Assembly (NCBI RefSeq): GCF_001642475.1 | Contig: NW_019173982.1 | Span: 62,001-126,000 of the forward strand | Direction of reading: 5' to 3' | DNA length: 64,000 bases | Source of the DNA: Fonsecaea monophora | Taxonomy: Eukaryota > Ascomycota > Eurotiomycetes > Chaetothyriales > Herpotrichiellaceae | Shown here: positions 11,702 to 23,458 of the stretch, piece after piece | Position numbering within the stretch: the first letter of the stretch is position 1 | Layout: every line of letters begins with the position of its first letter | Position numbers and translations under genes: made by a program | Notes under the pieces: model-generated | The model's input: only the letters and a program-made list of their open reading frames with translations | Databases searched by the model: none | Told to the model about the DNA's origin: nothing

Positions 11702-12103
11702 TTTGTCGAGTGGTACGGGCAGCGAGAGATGAGGGAACAGACAAACAGGGACGATATTGCAATCTCCAAGATGAATACAGCTGGGCGCAGTTGGGTGCTG
11801 TAGTAGTAGCAGTCGGTGGTTTTCGGCGACTCGGTCATCTATCGCAGTCGCACAAGTCTTGGCATAAACACTGATCGTCGGCCAGGGCAACCACCCACGC
11901 CACCACTCAGCATGCGGCGTTACACCCTCCCTTGCTTCGCTTCCCCACATTGCGCCAGGCTCAGCACCAAAGACGTTTCTGCGATTTCGTACATCACATC
12001 TCGCTCGACACCGAATATCAAGTCCCCCCTTCTCATTCGGACATCCATATTTTTCAAAAAGGGTCCGTGGCAGACCCCTAGGTGACGTCGCGATTGACGT
12101 ACC
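11702..12103. promoter_or_regulatory. divergent promoter between the Aurora kinase and TIP41
   Basis: About 400 bp serve both genes. Two CRE-like sites, TGACGTCG at 12083 and TGACGT at 12095, sit just before the TIP41 start codon, more likely in its 5' leader than in a distal promoter. The same TGACGTCG word occurs in the ISU1/Sub1 promoter. No TATA box is evident. Confidence 0.4.
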
Positions 12104-12934
12104 ATGGCGGTCAGCGGTCATCGGCCACCAGATGGCTTCAACACAGCATTCCCCTCGCCCGCTGCTGCTCCACCGCGATCGTTCTCAATCGAAGGGTTCC
12201 GTATCACTACCCAGAAATTGCCCATCTTAAAGGCCGGACCTATCGAAGAGATGACAAATAAGCTGGGAATCGCTCCGCCGGAGATGATTTTTGGTGACAA
12301 TTTCGTGGCGATTGAACATGCGCCTTCGCACTGGGGGATCAAATTCGATGCCTTTGGGGCGTTAGACCGAGTTGACAAGACCGGGGAGAGGCGGCTGAAG
12401 GTTGCCTATTCCCGAGAATGGCAACAGAGCAGAGAAGACACGCATGACATCAAAGAAGTCATCAAACCATTCGATTGGTCCTATACCACTGACTATAAAG
12501 GTGATCTTGCGCCTGGCAGCCCAAAATTTCACGCCGCCACTGAAGCCATCCCTTTCGAGCTCTTGAAGCGACCGGATCCGATTCTGTTCTTCGATGACGT
12601 GATCTTGTATGAGGATGAGCTTGCCGATAATGGCATTGCAATGCTTTCATGCAAGATCCGCGTCATGCCTGCGCGATTACTCCTCCTCTGCCGGTTCTTC
12701 ATGAGGCTGGACAATGTGTTGGTCCGAGTACGTGATACCAGGCTATATATCGACTTTGGGAAGAAGGAGGCAATCAGAGAATATATCGCAAAGGAAGAAG
12801 CCTATGATAAGGTGCGCGATGACTTGGCGAGCAGGAGAGATGATGTGACTGCTGTGTTACGAGATGCCAATCAAATGGCGGATATCTTGCCTGTCGTTGA
12901 AAGAACTACTGAACGAGTCCAACTGGGGACGTGA
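12104..12934 (+). CDS. TIP41: TIP41-like TOR/PP2A pathway regulator
   Basis: A single exon of 276 residues, the usual size for ascomycete TIP41. The family core is clear: an N-terminal beta-rich part around SFSIEGFRITTQKLPILK, PPEMIFGDNFVAIEH, then IKPFDWSYTTDYKGD and the conserved segment IPFELLKRPDPILFFDDV, followed by the basic MPARLLLLCRFFMRLDNV motif and a charged helical end. TIP41 binds the PP2A-type phosphatase regulator Tap42 (alpha-4) or the PP2A catalytic subunits and antagonises TORC1-dependent inhibition of these phosphatases in the cytosol. The start is the only ATG in front of the conserved region. There is no intron. Confidence 0.94.
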   Translation: MAVSGHRPPDGFNTAFPSPAAAPPRSFSIEGFRITTQKLPILKAGPIEEMTNKLGIAPPEMIFGDNFVAIEHAPSHWGIKFDAFGALDRVDKTGERRLKVAYSREWQQSREDTHDIKEVIKPFDWSYTTDYKGDLAPGSPKFHAATEAIPFELLKRPDPILFFDDVILYEDELADNGIAMLSCKIRVMPARLLLLCRFFMRLDNVLVRVRDTRLYIDFGKKEAIREYIAKEEAYDKVRDDLASRRDDVTAVLRDANQMADILPVVERTTERVQLGT

Positions 12935-15261
12935 AATAGATGCTGAACGGGGAGTCGAACAACTACCGGGACAATTCCTAATGTGCTATCGGAAAAGCAG
13001 GGTCGGGATGCAAAATTAGCCATGACCCTTGACCCGCCCCAAGGAACGTCAGTTTGGCCGTCTACGCAGGACACTCAGAGAGCCTTCTCTGGAAAGAGAC
13101 AAGATCTATTGAAGCCACGCTATGGCTACCGTTGTTCCTCTGGTTGGGGGAATGCTCTTTAGCAACGTGGTCGCAACCCGGTATTCTGCAAGTCAAGACA
13201 AAAGGGTGTTGTACGTCAAAATGGAACCGCGTCTTGTGCTGCCGACAACGAAGGGTATCAAATGTCTGATAGTGTGCTAGACATCACACGCTAGCGGGAG
13301 GCTGGGACTGGGGTGTGGTTTACTACTTAGGGGGGCGACGAAGGCCAGCGCCAGGATGTCGAGTTTGCCAGGCATAAAGGACATGCTTTTCCAGCTTTTA
13401 TGTAAGGCTACAGGTAGCGCCACGCTGCACTATACGATCTGCAGTACTTCGTACAAGTACGATTACTCAATCCCAGCAGCTACCCTTTGTCTGGGATGAA
13501 ACCCGAGTGTCCTTTCTCAAGGTCATCGCATCTCGTCTTTGTATTTTGTATGATAGTCTAGACTTTTCTTCTTGCCCTCCTTTCGAATCGTCTTGATTTC
13601 AAGGCTATCAAAGTATAAGACGAAAGTGAGACGAAAGAGGACTTGAATCACCGGCCAGATCAATTTTGCGGGATCGAGGCTTCGAGATTGCCATTGTCTG
13701 GGCTGGGGTCGGCTATCTTTTCTACAGAACGCGCTGGAAACGCGTGTGACAGAAACTTTAATGTAGGGACATCGACCCCCAAAACGTGCGGCCATCTCGG
13801 AGTCCGAGGTCATCGAACCGTGGATAAGATAGCTCAATTTCCTCAGATCAGAATACGAGGGGGTTTAATTGCCCCAGATCGTCAACATGACATAAAATAC
13901 GATTGCGTCTAGTAATCTGACCCCCGAGGCTGTGTTGGTGGGTGGGCACCCTGCATGCGGCACGAGGAAGAAGACAGTTCATATGTACCCCATGAGAGTT
14001 TCGTTTCTTTCCACCCCAACGTGTTTACGTATGCATGACAAGCCTGACCTAACCGTAGGGTCGTGAGTAGAGACAAGTTTTGCGACTTGCCAGCCGGACC
14101 CCTTGCAGCCTCGCGACGAGACTCTCTTCAACCAGTCAGTCAGGACTAGTACAGCCAGTGTCACCGATTTCGAAATCCTCTGTTTGATGAGTATGAGTAC
14201 CGGCATCTCCCCCGAACCACCGCGCTCATCAGGCCAGACGAGGTGGCGGCTTATGTGTACGAGGTACGAGGTATTGGGTCGCGAAAAGTAACATCCACTA
14301 CGGTGGCAGGGAGGGTTATGTGACGACAGTATACCAATGGCATCCTGGAGCTACTATCGAAGTCTCTCAAGATATAGAAGTACCGAGCACCCGAGGGTAC
14401 ACTACGAACAAGAAGCAAAATACCACTTGATTATTCTAGCCAGAACGATTATGAGAGTTGGTGAATCTCCCCATCTTCGTCTTGATCGAGGAGCGTCATG
14501 TCTAAATGACGCGCTGACAGTTGTTTGTATTGCTTAACTTCACTTCTTGCGCTTATGTGTTGGTGAATTAGCAAACAATCGCGCTCGTCCCCCATCTGAA
14601 ATACGAGTAAGTAGGCATATAATATTATAGCTGTTAGGTTGGGGGCCAGATTAGGCCTTCGAGCGCGTTGCACTCAAGTGATGCTCGGCGACTCGGCTAA
14701 AGGCTCAATCACGGCTCAGGTTCATGCGGCCTTCGCTCACCCTCTACCTGGAAAATGTCACCAGATGTGGGTGAATGCTGAGGATCTCCTTTCCGGGAAA
14801 TGCTATTAACACGAGCACACCCTTTTGACCCTCTTGACCCTCCAGCTCGAACCATCCGAGTGACGTGGATGAAGCCAATTTCCGCCTCCCCAAAAGGGAA
14901 AAACGTCGGCCTTGCATCCGGCCAATGACATGGCGTGCTTCTCAGCCTTCTCGCACCCCCTTACCCGTTCCTCGCTTATTCTCTCCAGAACCACCCTCCA
15001 CCCGTCAAGCCAGCGATCTTTTAGCATGAAGCCACAAGTTCCGCAGCAGGCAGATGACGCCGGCTCGCCCTCTGGGGCCCGGCCTTTCAGGCAAGTCTCG
15101 CAAACCCCCAATGCACATGAGATTTCGACAAGGTTGTGCCCTGAAATTTCGTCAACACCACGAGGCACCTCTTTTTCCGACTCAAGTCTCGCCCTATCCC
15201 CCCTGCCTTCGCGACTCTCTTCTGAAACTTGGACCAACGCTTGTATGACCTTTGCAGCGAC
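12935..15261. other. 2.3-kb gene-free region
   Basis: No frame here has a domain, a sensible exon chain or a good start. Small frames at 13523-13912, 14449-14673 and 14806-15282 look random. The last part is probably the promoter and leader of the surface protein downstream. Short inverted or repeated words are present but no clear mobile-element ends. Confidence 0.5.
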
Positions 15262-16406
15262 ATGGGCACCATAATGGACCACCAGAGAGTGTTTCGTTTG
15301 CTGGCTTTGAACATTTTCCTGTGCTTCTGCATTGCATCGCCTTCAGTGCCCATTGCGACAGATCCTATTCTCTCGACTGAAACGATACCAACAGTTATAC
15401 CTTCTTTGGTGACGATATACTCGATCGTGCCTGCTACCGACGCGGTACCAGACACTGTGACGACAATCACCACTACAATCGATGGCCAAACGACCACCGT
15501 AGTATCGACTGGTGTTATAGCCGGCTCGATCACAAGCACGATTATTTCTACCATCTCTCTGACCACAAGTCAAGTAGTCGTCAATACTGTCGGCTACTCG
15601 ACGATTCTCGGACCAGATCCGACGCCAGCGGTAAGCCTCTACGATTCTATGCGATGCGCAACGGCATTGCGCTTGCAATAGCAGCACTATATGTCGTTAA
15701 ACAACCTTCTCATGATTGAACTCTCCACGTTCACTTTGACATAGCTAGAGGCTGACCACAACACAATTAGACGACTGCTCCTGTTGTAGCACCAACCACG
15801 GCTGCACCAAACCCAGAAACACCGATATTGACCACTTCATCTCCATTAGGAGAGGTTCCCACCAGTTCAAACTTCGAAATCACCAGCACCTTAACGACCT
15901 CGAGTTCCATCTCTGCGACATCATCTTCGACAGCAAGCTCATCATCGAGTTCACCGCTCACATCGGCAACTGGTAGCGATCTTTCGTCACAAACCTCGCA
16001 TTCTTCATCTACATCTAAAGGACTGTCTACTGGTGCCAAAGCTGGAATCGGTGTCGGCGTCGCCCTGGGAGTCATTCTGCTAGCTCTTCTGTCGTTCTTG
16101 CTGGGCCAGCGCTACTCACGCCGTCGCAACGAGAATGCCAGGAACAACGCTAGTCTGACTGGCGCCAACGAAAAGGACATATTCCTCGCTGGTCGTCCTT
16201 ATGAAGCCTCTGGCCCAAGGCTTGATGCTCTTGCCGGCGGCAAGTCGTATGACATGCCGGGCTCAGACTCGGTCAAAAACTACGCGAACAACTCGGATTT
16301 ATCGGCTTTGCCACCCGTTGGACAAGGAGACGAGCCCATGTATGTGGGTGTTCCTGCGCACATGTCGGGCTCCAAGCGTTGGAGTATGAAGGAATTTGTG
16401 AAATGA
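15262..16406 (+). CDS. Ser/Thr-rich single-pass membrane protein (Mid2/Wsc-like layout)
   Basis: Exons 15262-15630 and 15771-16406 join in phase 0 and give 334 residues. The start chosen opens MGTIMDHQRV followed by a hydrophobic signal peptide (LLALNIFLCFCIAS, about residues 12-26). Next is a roughly 190-residue ectodomain of Thr/Ser/Val repeats, expected to be heavily O-mannosylated. A transmembrane helix (GIGVGVALGVILLALLSFLLG) and the basic stop-transfer RYSRRR follow, then a cytosolic tail of about 90 residues ending SGSKRWSMKEFVK. This is the layout of fungal plasma-membrane stress sensors and mucin-like proteins. There is no WSC cysteine domain, so a specific sensor family cannot be named. 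The intron is 140 nt. Confidence 0.8.
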
Positions 16407-17440
16407 TGCGTGAGCTGTTTGCACAACGATGCATCTTTCGATGAATAACTCCTTGATGCTTTGCCCAGTGACGGGGTCTTACTTCGGGGAGAAACTGGCC
16501 AATCAATAGGCGACATCGAACTCGGGATTACCACCGACAGCCAATAAGATCTTTCCGTCTCCCGGACCAACCCAAGCCTTGTCCTTTCAGACATCCAGAT
16601 GACGGCTGCACCACTATTCACCTGTCAAGTCTTCGATCGCAGACATGCCACTCCGGAAGATACGGGAAATACTGCTTCTGACAGCTACACACACTTGTGT
16701 CAGGGTTGAGTCGAATTCAGGATTGATCCATGAGGCAGCGACGCCGTTCGTCCAGGTGGGATATCCCCATCCCACCTACTACCGAGGCTAGTGATTTCTG
16801 CACCGAAGAAGCTAAATCAGACAAAACGAAGAAGAGTGGCAGCCACTAGGTGTCGATGTCCGTCGGCACGGAACACTCCGAAGAAGAGGGCAGGGTGGCC
16901 CAGAGCATTTGGCAGTCCATTGATGCTGTTCTGTCTAACATCTTATTCACGGTCAAAGGCTATTTGTTTGTTTGGGTTTGGTGATATCTATCTCTACGAC
17001 GTACATGGAAATGGCACAACAGTACATGGGAGCGAGGGCGTTCCGGGAAAACAAGGGGAACAAGGCAATCCTGCATTTTGGAGGTAGAATCGTGGGGAAT
17101 AATACACGAGTCGCTGCCGGGGAATACCATCATGACTAGTGCTTAATCCATAATAGCCCCTTCTCTTCTGATGTTGATGCCTGATGTGTGGTTTTGCTCG
17201 CTTCGGATCAATTGCCTTCCCAAAAAGGATTAGCCTGCCAAGCTAATGTCACGTGTCGTGAGCTAGCGACAAAATTGGACGATCACCTTCCGCAACGTCC
17301 AACTTTTACCTTTTTCACTATCCCTCCAAACGACTTACGTATCCAGAAATCCGCGCTCCTTGATCGTCGCTGACCCCTTGGAATCGCATCTGACACATCT
17401 CTACAAGTATATCGGCTTTATCGCGGCGGAGGGTTGAAAG
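16407..17440. other. intergenic region, promoter of the Spt10-like gene
   Basis: About 1 kb with no supported gene. A frame at 16791-17087 has no domain. A CACGTG-like word (TCACGTGTCG) at about 17249 lies some 190 bp before the start codon of the next gene. Confidence 0.5.
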
Positions 17441-19229
17441 ATGCCGGCCCTGTTGGAGGACCCTGAATCCCCTGTAATCTATCGGGCCTCTGGACAGGGT
17501 CCGTACCCGACCCCCGACAATCCGCAAATACCTTCGTCGATTTTCCCCAGGCCCGTCACGCTTCGAGACCGTGTGACTGTTGCGACGCTGATTCCATTCT
17601 TTTCGCCCGATGCCGTTCCAAAGAGACTGCTGGCATATCTGTCAGAACAGCTCAACAAGGAAATCGAGGGTGGCGACACGTACCCCATGCTCAATCCGCT
17701 GCCCCTGGAAACCTTTGGGCCCTATTGGTTTGGTAATTTTGGTACTGTCATGGTCCTTGGTGACATTGGAGGCATTGAAGCCGTAAACGACATGGATCGC
17801 GATGGCGTCGACTGGAACAAAAAGTGCCTGGGCAGCTTTTACATCAAGCCCAATTACCCTGGTCGGAGCAGTCATGTCTGCAATGGTGGGTTTCTAGTCA
17901 CTCCAGCAGCTCGTAACAAAGGCGTCGGAAAGTCAATGGGACAATGCTATCTCGATTGGGCCCCTCAGCTGGTAGGTTTCGGCGGTACGAGCCCAGATAG
18001 GGCATATCAAGCTGATGTTCTCCCAGGGATATACCTATTCGGTGTTCAACTTGGTGTACGAAACCAATACTGCTTCAACCAAGATATGGGACTCGCTTGG
18101 CTTCAAGAGGATTGGCAGAGTGCCCGGCTGTGGCATATTAAAATCCTCCGAGGAACCGGTTGATGCAATCATCTATGGCAAGGACCTGAAAGCAGAGGGC
18201 GAGAATGACATCTCAGAGGAACGCTTTGATAAAATACGATACTATCTAAGACACCAACTCTACCCGCAAGGGGCCGACAGATCGGAGAAAAGCCGGCTAA
18301 GGAGTGCCGCCACTCACTACAAACTGGTCGCCGACGGAGATGGAGGCCCAGAGAGGTTGTTTTTGAAGGATAAGGAGGTTATCTCCGACCCTCAAGCACA
18401 ATACGACATCGCCAAAAAGATTCATCTCCAGGTGCATGCAGGCATCAACAAGACTACCGCCATGATAGCGACTCAGTATCATTGGATCCGGATCAAAGAA
18501 ACTGTGAGTCACGTGATCAAGAACTGTCCTGAGTGCAAAGACGTCAACAAACCGCCCATAATACGCTCGGAGAATCGACCTGGTCGGAGCAAGACAATTG
18601 ACGAGGTTCCCCCTGGTCTATCGTCTCTGCAGACAGGAGCAGCTCCAACGGCACCAGCAACAACGGCGCCACCCGCACCGCCGGTGCAGCCCGGTCAGCC
18701 CACACAAATCATAGGCGAGGTGCAAACCGTGCCACCGCAGGACCACGAAATCGCGCCGAATCACATAACCGATCACATTCCTGATCACAGTTTTGCGTCG
18801 ATACAGCAACCCATGGATCTGTCCAACGACCATGATCATCTTGTCAATGACCCAGATGACCATCTTCATGCGTATGACGAGATGGCCATCGACCCGCAGA
18901 TCATGGAACAGATACAAGCTCAACTTGATGCCGACTACGATCCTAACAACCATACATATGTCACCCCCGGATTACCCACCTTCACGGATACTTCTCATCT
19001 GCAATCTCCCCACGATCCGCGCGACTTCAATCACGCACCCTCTGACCATCATTTCATTCGGGATCCCAATCAACCAATCCTGGGACACGACCATGTCATG
19101 GACGAGGGTGGCGCAGGCGCAGGATTGAATAGTATGCAGCCCATGCAACACGTATTACAAATGGACTATATGAATCCGCAGGATGAGCAACAATACAAGC
19201 TTGAGGAACAATTCAAACTTGAGCGGTAA
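17441..19229 (+). CDS. SPT10: Spt10-type GNAT acetyltransferase with H2C2 zinc finger
   Basis: Exons 17441-17971 and 18027-19229 (55-nt intron, phase 0) encode 577 residues. Residues about 35-210 form a GNAT fold; the acetyl-CoA loop is ARNKGVGKSMG, and intron 1 falls just after YLDWAPQL. Residues 310-347 hold His-x3-His-x29-Cys-x2-Cys (IHLQVH ... CPEC), the integrase-like H2C2 finger that in yeast Spt10 binds histone-gene upstream activating elements. In yeast Spt10 activates histone genes with the SBF factor. The C-terminal 225 residues are low complexity: Pro/Ala-rich, then strikingly Asp/His-rich, then Gln-rich. The combination of GNAT and H2C2 makes the assignment firm; direct histone acetylation has not been shown for the family. 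Confidence 0.88.
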
Positions 19230-19804
19230 GGAGCGGGGATGGCGTTTTGGTTTGGTCATGTCTTGATGAGAAACGCATGCGGTTGATAGAAACAAGTCCG
19301 GTCTCGATCCAGGCATGTTATTATGGGAACGAGTTCGATATCAATGTATATAGGTGGAGTATAGTCTCGAAGGACGATAAGGACGCATTTAGCAACGAGG
19401 CTGGTGCAAATGGATTTTTTGGCCATAGATTAGGGTGACGATAGACAAAAAAGCCCGACGGTAGATGACAGCTCGTTCCAAAGGGGTCTGATTCTCTTGA
19501 TGAATCCGGGATAAATCCGGTGTGAACGTAACAAATGTCCTGTAGTTCGCTGCATTCAAAATTTGCTGTACTGACTGCGTTGTCGCGTCGGCCGGTTGGG
19601 TTATGTGAGGAATATAATTACTGTCTGACAAGGATTTTAGACCAGATTGTCCGCAGATATGCACATACATGTGACACATACCCACCGGTACGTGATGGAA
19701 TCCGCTTGTCAGACGAAAGGAATTCTATCTCTCGAAATCCGTCAATTCGCCGCCATTTCACCTAAATTCTCAAACCAAACTCATCCTCACAACGAGACCT
19801 TAGC
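19230..19804. other. intergenic region, promoter of the Zn2Cys6 regulator
   Basis: About 575 bp between two genes on the plus strand. No gene is seen. It includes several CGG-containing words (binding half-sites of Zn2Cys6 factors), but none forms a clear inverted pair. Confidence 0.4.
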
Positions 19805-21603
19805 ATGGATAGTGGCAGGATCAACAGGAGGCCTTCAAGGCCGCCTCCTCGACTAAGAACCAAGACTGGCTGCCACACGTGTAGGGTAAGTCCCCCCCAA
19901 CCTGGCTTCTCTTGTCCTCAATCACCTTTTGAAGCCAACCCATCCTCTCACCCTGATGCACCAATCGATTATGGATTGACTTTCACTACATCTAACTCAC
20001 CCGATGCGAGCAGATAAGACGGAAAAAATGCGATGAAGCACGCCCGATCTGCAATGCGTGCAGGAGACTCAATCTCGATTGTGCATATTCGGATCCTTCA
20101 AGTCCTACGACGGCATCGCAAACTTCTCCTATCTCATCCCCGGACATTCGAAGCGATGCGGCCAGAGACTCCCCGTTATATGCGTCAACAACGGTCCCGA
20201 CGCTTCAGAGGGGTTTGAGTTATATGCCCAAGGGACTGAGGACTGAACGTGACTGGAACGTGTTCAACTATTGTTCGACACAGTACATCAGGCTGCTAAC
20301 CTCGCCTGAAGCTACTTCGAACTTTCGGGATGCCTCCGTTGTATTTGCAATTGGCTTTGAAGAGCCCTGGGTGATGCATTCTGCACTGGCCCCGGCGGCG
20401 CTGCATGCCTCCTTTGCTTCCTTGCTCCCCAAGGAGGATGCAATGCTGTACGCCCAGAGTGGTCTCCAAGGGCTCCAACAGGCTCTCCAGCCAACAGCGG
20501 GACGAGCCCCTCCTGAAGACGCATACCTTGGAGCTTCGCTATTCCTCGGCATTTTTGAGGGAGGTGACTGCCCTACGCATTCGTGGTTCTCTGATACTAA
20601 TGTCAACTAGGACTTCTACTGCTCGTCGTCCAGTGCGAGCCTGACACATTATCGCGCCATAGCCAGGATCCTCGAAGATCGGGTTCCAAAAATCCCCCGT
20701 CTTGACATTGGCCAGTTGTCAACCTTCCATTCGACTATTCTTGACTCGGTCCTGTATCATTTCTCCACGAGGTTGATATTCGAGAAGGACATTGGCCCTA
20801 TCTGTGGGTCGTTTCCCTGTCAGACCGTCTTCAAGTACATCGAAGCATTGGAGGCGACAAAGAACAACAGACCCACCGAACCATTTATCCTGCCTGTACT
20901 CGGTCGGACGCCGCCAGCGCTATTTGTTCAGATATACCAGATTACGTGGTTGAGCAGGCAGATACCTTTCTGTCGCAATGAGCTCCATGAGCTAGCTTCG
21001 CAGTGCCAGACCGAGCTGGCCGCCCTCACGACACACTATCCGGTGATGCTTCCTGACGAGGTGCCGTCTCTAGAGTCCACGGTCACGATCAATGTCAGGA
21101 ACTCCGAGATCGCGGCGAAGCTCTATTACATAGCGGCAACAATCTTCGCCGCCAAAGTTCTGAATCCAGAGGGTCTAAATAACCAATCCCCACAGATCCA
21201 GGCCCATATTTCAAGAGGCGCGACATTGTTGGATATGTACGACGCAACTCTACCCTGCGGGCAATTCACCTGTTGGCCTCTGCTTGTCCTCGGTTGTGCA
21301 GCATGTCCAACGACCACATTTGAGGCGCAACAAACTCACCCCAGCAATTTTCAGGCTCTCAATCGACTAGAACTGCGATGTCTCATTCAAGCGAAACTTG
21401 TGCAGATCTGGCATGTCTCGTATTCAGGCTACGTCCAGCGCACCTTGGGCGCTTTGAAGAGAATATGGCAACTTCCCAGCATACTTAGAAAGGTCTCGAT
21501 TGACACATATACTGAGAGCGAAGAAGTTACATTCGACGGACTTTATGCACTCATCCAAAAAGAAGGTCTAGGAGCAGGCCTATTGTCTGCAGAGAATGGC
21601 TAA
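19805..21603 (+). CDS. Zn2Cys6 fungal transcription factor
   Basis: Exon 1 (19805-19885) and exon 2 (from 20014) together encode the binuclear zinc cluster: Cys-x2-Cys-x6-Cys-x6-Cys-x2-Cys-x6-Cys, with the basic IRRKK segment between the second and third cysteines. Exon 3 (from about 20613 or 20632 to 21603) encodes a helical regulatory region of the fungal transcription factor type. The exon 2/3 join is unclear. The obvious branch site and acceptor (CTAAT...AACTAG at 20612) do not restore the frame with the GTGACT donor near 20566. A frame-keeping choice is a GTGGTT donor near 20581 with the GTCCAG acceptor at about 20631. The gene may use a weak donor or carry a one-base defect. As the only regulator beside the amidase, oxidoreductase and transporter, it is the likely local activator. 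Confidence 0.8.
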
Positions 21604-21662
21604 TTTGCTGGTCTCCAGCCATTTCGGAGACACCAGCTGAAGTATTACTCTTCCGAGAAATG

Positions 21663-23458
21663 TCAGCGGAGACATTTGTCAATAATACGAGCTGCACTGA
21701 TACACTCCTCGTCGCGCATACGGCTTGTGAATATCTGGATTGAGCACGGGGCACCATCCTGCATCTGTGGATCATCTAGACGACTACGTCAGCGAATAAG
21801 TCTGCTGGGCATGTTTTTCCACTTACAATGCGGGCCGGCCTGGCCTGGCTGGATCTGGAGAGGCTCAGAGTCTAGTTGCTGCGACGCTTTCGAGAATGGA
21901 AGTACACAGGCCGGGTACTGGACATGTCAGCAGGAACCTCGTGGCTGAAGCTGCCCAGAAGACTTACGTCGAGCACATTGACAAAAGCGGAGTATGCTGG
22001 CCATCCATATGTGTCGTGAGGAACAGCTGTGTTCTGGGCAGCAGGGCTAATAACGACATCCAGTTTCTCTTCCGACCATATCTTACGCCAATCTTCGCAC
22101 AGCTCCTGACGCTTGACATTCAGAGCTGCATACTTCTTCAGCTTATCCAGGTTGCCAATATCACGAAGAAACTTGTAGCTTCCAAAATTGGCTGGTCGAT
22201 GGCCCGCAGCTACAGAAGGAACCGGTGGCTCTCCGCTCGCGAGGATATGTCCTCGCGGAGTTTCTGTCTCGAGACTGAATAGCTCCGCTGCTAGCTCAGT
22301 GGCATCAGCCACGTGGCCTTGCTCCGCACTCAGCTGAATCACTTGATGGCCTTGGCCTTTCAGTCTGTTGACAGCCTCTGCAAGTGCTCGTTTCACGGGT
22401 GGATGGAGCGGATACAGGGGGTCTTCAGCCAGGACTCCGATCCTGAGCTTCGTCTCAGCCTTTTGCTCAAGCTGACGCCACGGCACGTCGATGGCGGTCG
22501 AGTCAAGTGTGGCAGGCACTGAGTCTATGACTGATTTGGTCAAAACCTCCAAGGCTTCAAAATCATTCGCAAGAGGTCCTGCACAGGCGAGTATGGGCTT
22601 CCACCCAGGCAACCCGGGTGTCGCTTGACCCCCATATGGAATCCGCGAAGATGTCGGTTTGAAGCCATAGGTACCGCAGCACAACGCTGGAATGCGTATT
22701 GAACCAGCGACATCAGTTCCAATACCGAGCGGCGATCCTCGAAAGGCAACCAAGGCACCTTCTCCTCCGCTGGAACCTCCGGCGTTTAGTGCCGTGTTGT
22801 GAGGGTTCAAAGCTCGGCCAAAGATATTGTTGTCAGAGTCTGCCGTCATCAGGGTTTGAGGGATATTGGTTTTCACATAGAGTACGGCGCCCAGATTGAG
22901 CAGAATGTCGACAAGTGGAGAGTTCTCTTTGGATTTCTTCCCAAGAAACGAGACAAACCCGATTGAAGCCTCAGTGCCAACTACCTGGAAGGAATCCTTG
23001 ACGCTGATGGGAAGGCCGTGCAAGGGCCCAAGCACCTTCCCTTCACTCCGGCATTGGTCGACATACTTTGCCCGCTGGAGTGCGCTGTCGAAGAATGTCT
23101 CGGTCAGACACGAGGTCAGTTGTTGCGCTATTGCAGCCCTCTTCGAAAATGCTGTCGTAACTTCGACAGAAGTGAACTCTCCCGAGGCCAGCTTGGCCAG
23201 CAATTGCGGCACCGTGTAGTCTTCGGTGACTGATATCTCACGCTCGGACAAGATCCCCGACTTCCTGACTATGTCCATGTCGAGGAGTCTGTTTGGATTC
23301 TTCTCCAGTGGAAAAGCCAGCAACTTGGAGATATCAGAAGGAAGCTGCCATTCTCGCGGAATGGCTTCCAGACACTGCTGTCGCTTTTGAGCGACCCTAC
23401 TCTGCCAATCCGACAAGGGAGCAGCGTTCTGTTCAGTCATGGCGCCGATTGAGCCCAT
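21663..23458 (-). CDS. amidase signature enzyme (acetamidase/FAAH-like)
   Basis: Three exons (23458-21968, 21917-21827, 21775-21663), introns 50 and 51 nt, encode 564 residues, typical for AmdS-type fungal amidases. The amidase signature is complete: Lys154 in ISVKDSF, the cis-Ser229 in NAGGSSGGEGAL and the nucleophile Ser253 in GTDVAGSIRIPA, with the surrounding Gly-rich loop and CGTYGFKPTSSRIPYGG. It hydrolyses a carboxylic amide to acid and ammonia; the substrate is unknown. No signal peptide is seen, so it is probably cytosolic. The 3' exons were found by extending past an apparent early stop: YPACVLPF and the YDP...RDEECISAARII end match family ends. It is convergent with the Zn2Cys6 regulator (59 bp) and divergent from the FAD oxidoreductase. 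Confidence 0.93.

Noticed and set aside
12945..12965. GGGGAGTCGAACAA-like reverse B box of a tRNA
   Set aside because: Only one box is present; I could not fold a cloverleaf around it.
14806..15282. 158-codon minus-strand frame rich in Cys and Arg
   Set aside because: Overlaps the promoter/leader of the surface-protein gene; no recognised domain and no exon chain.
22283..22300. TAGCTCAGTGGC-like tRNA A box
   Set aside because: It sits inside a coding exon of the amidase and no matching B box or foldable cloverleaf follows.
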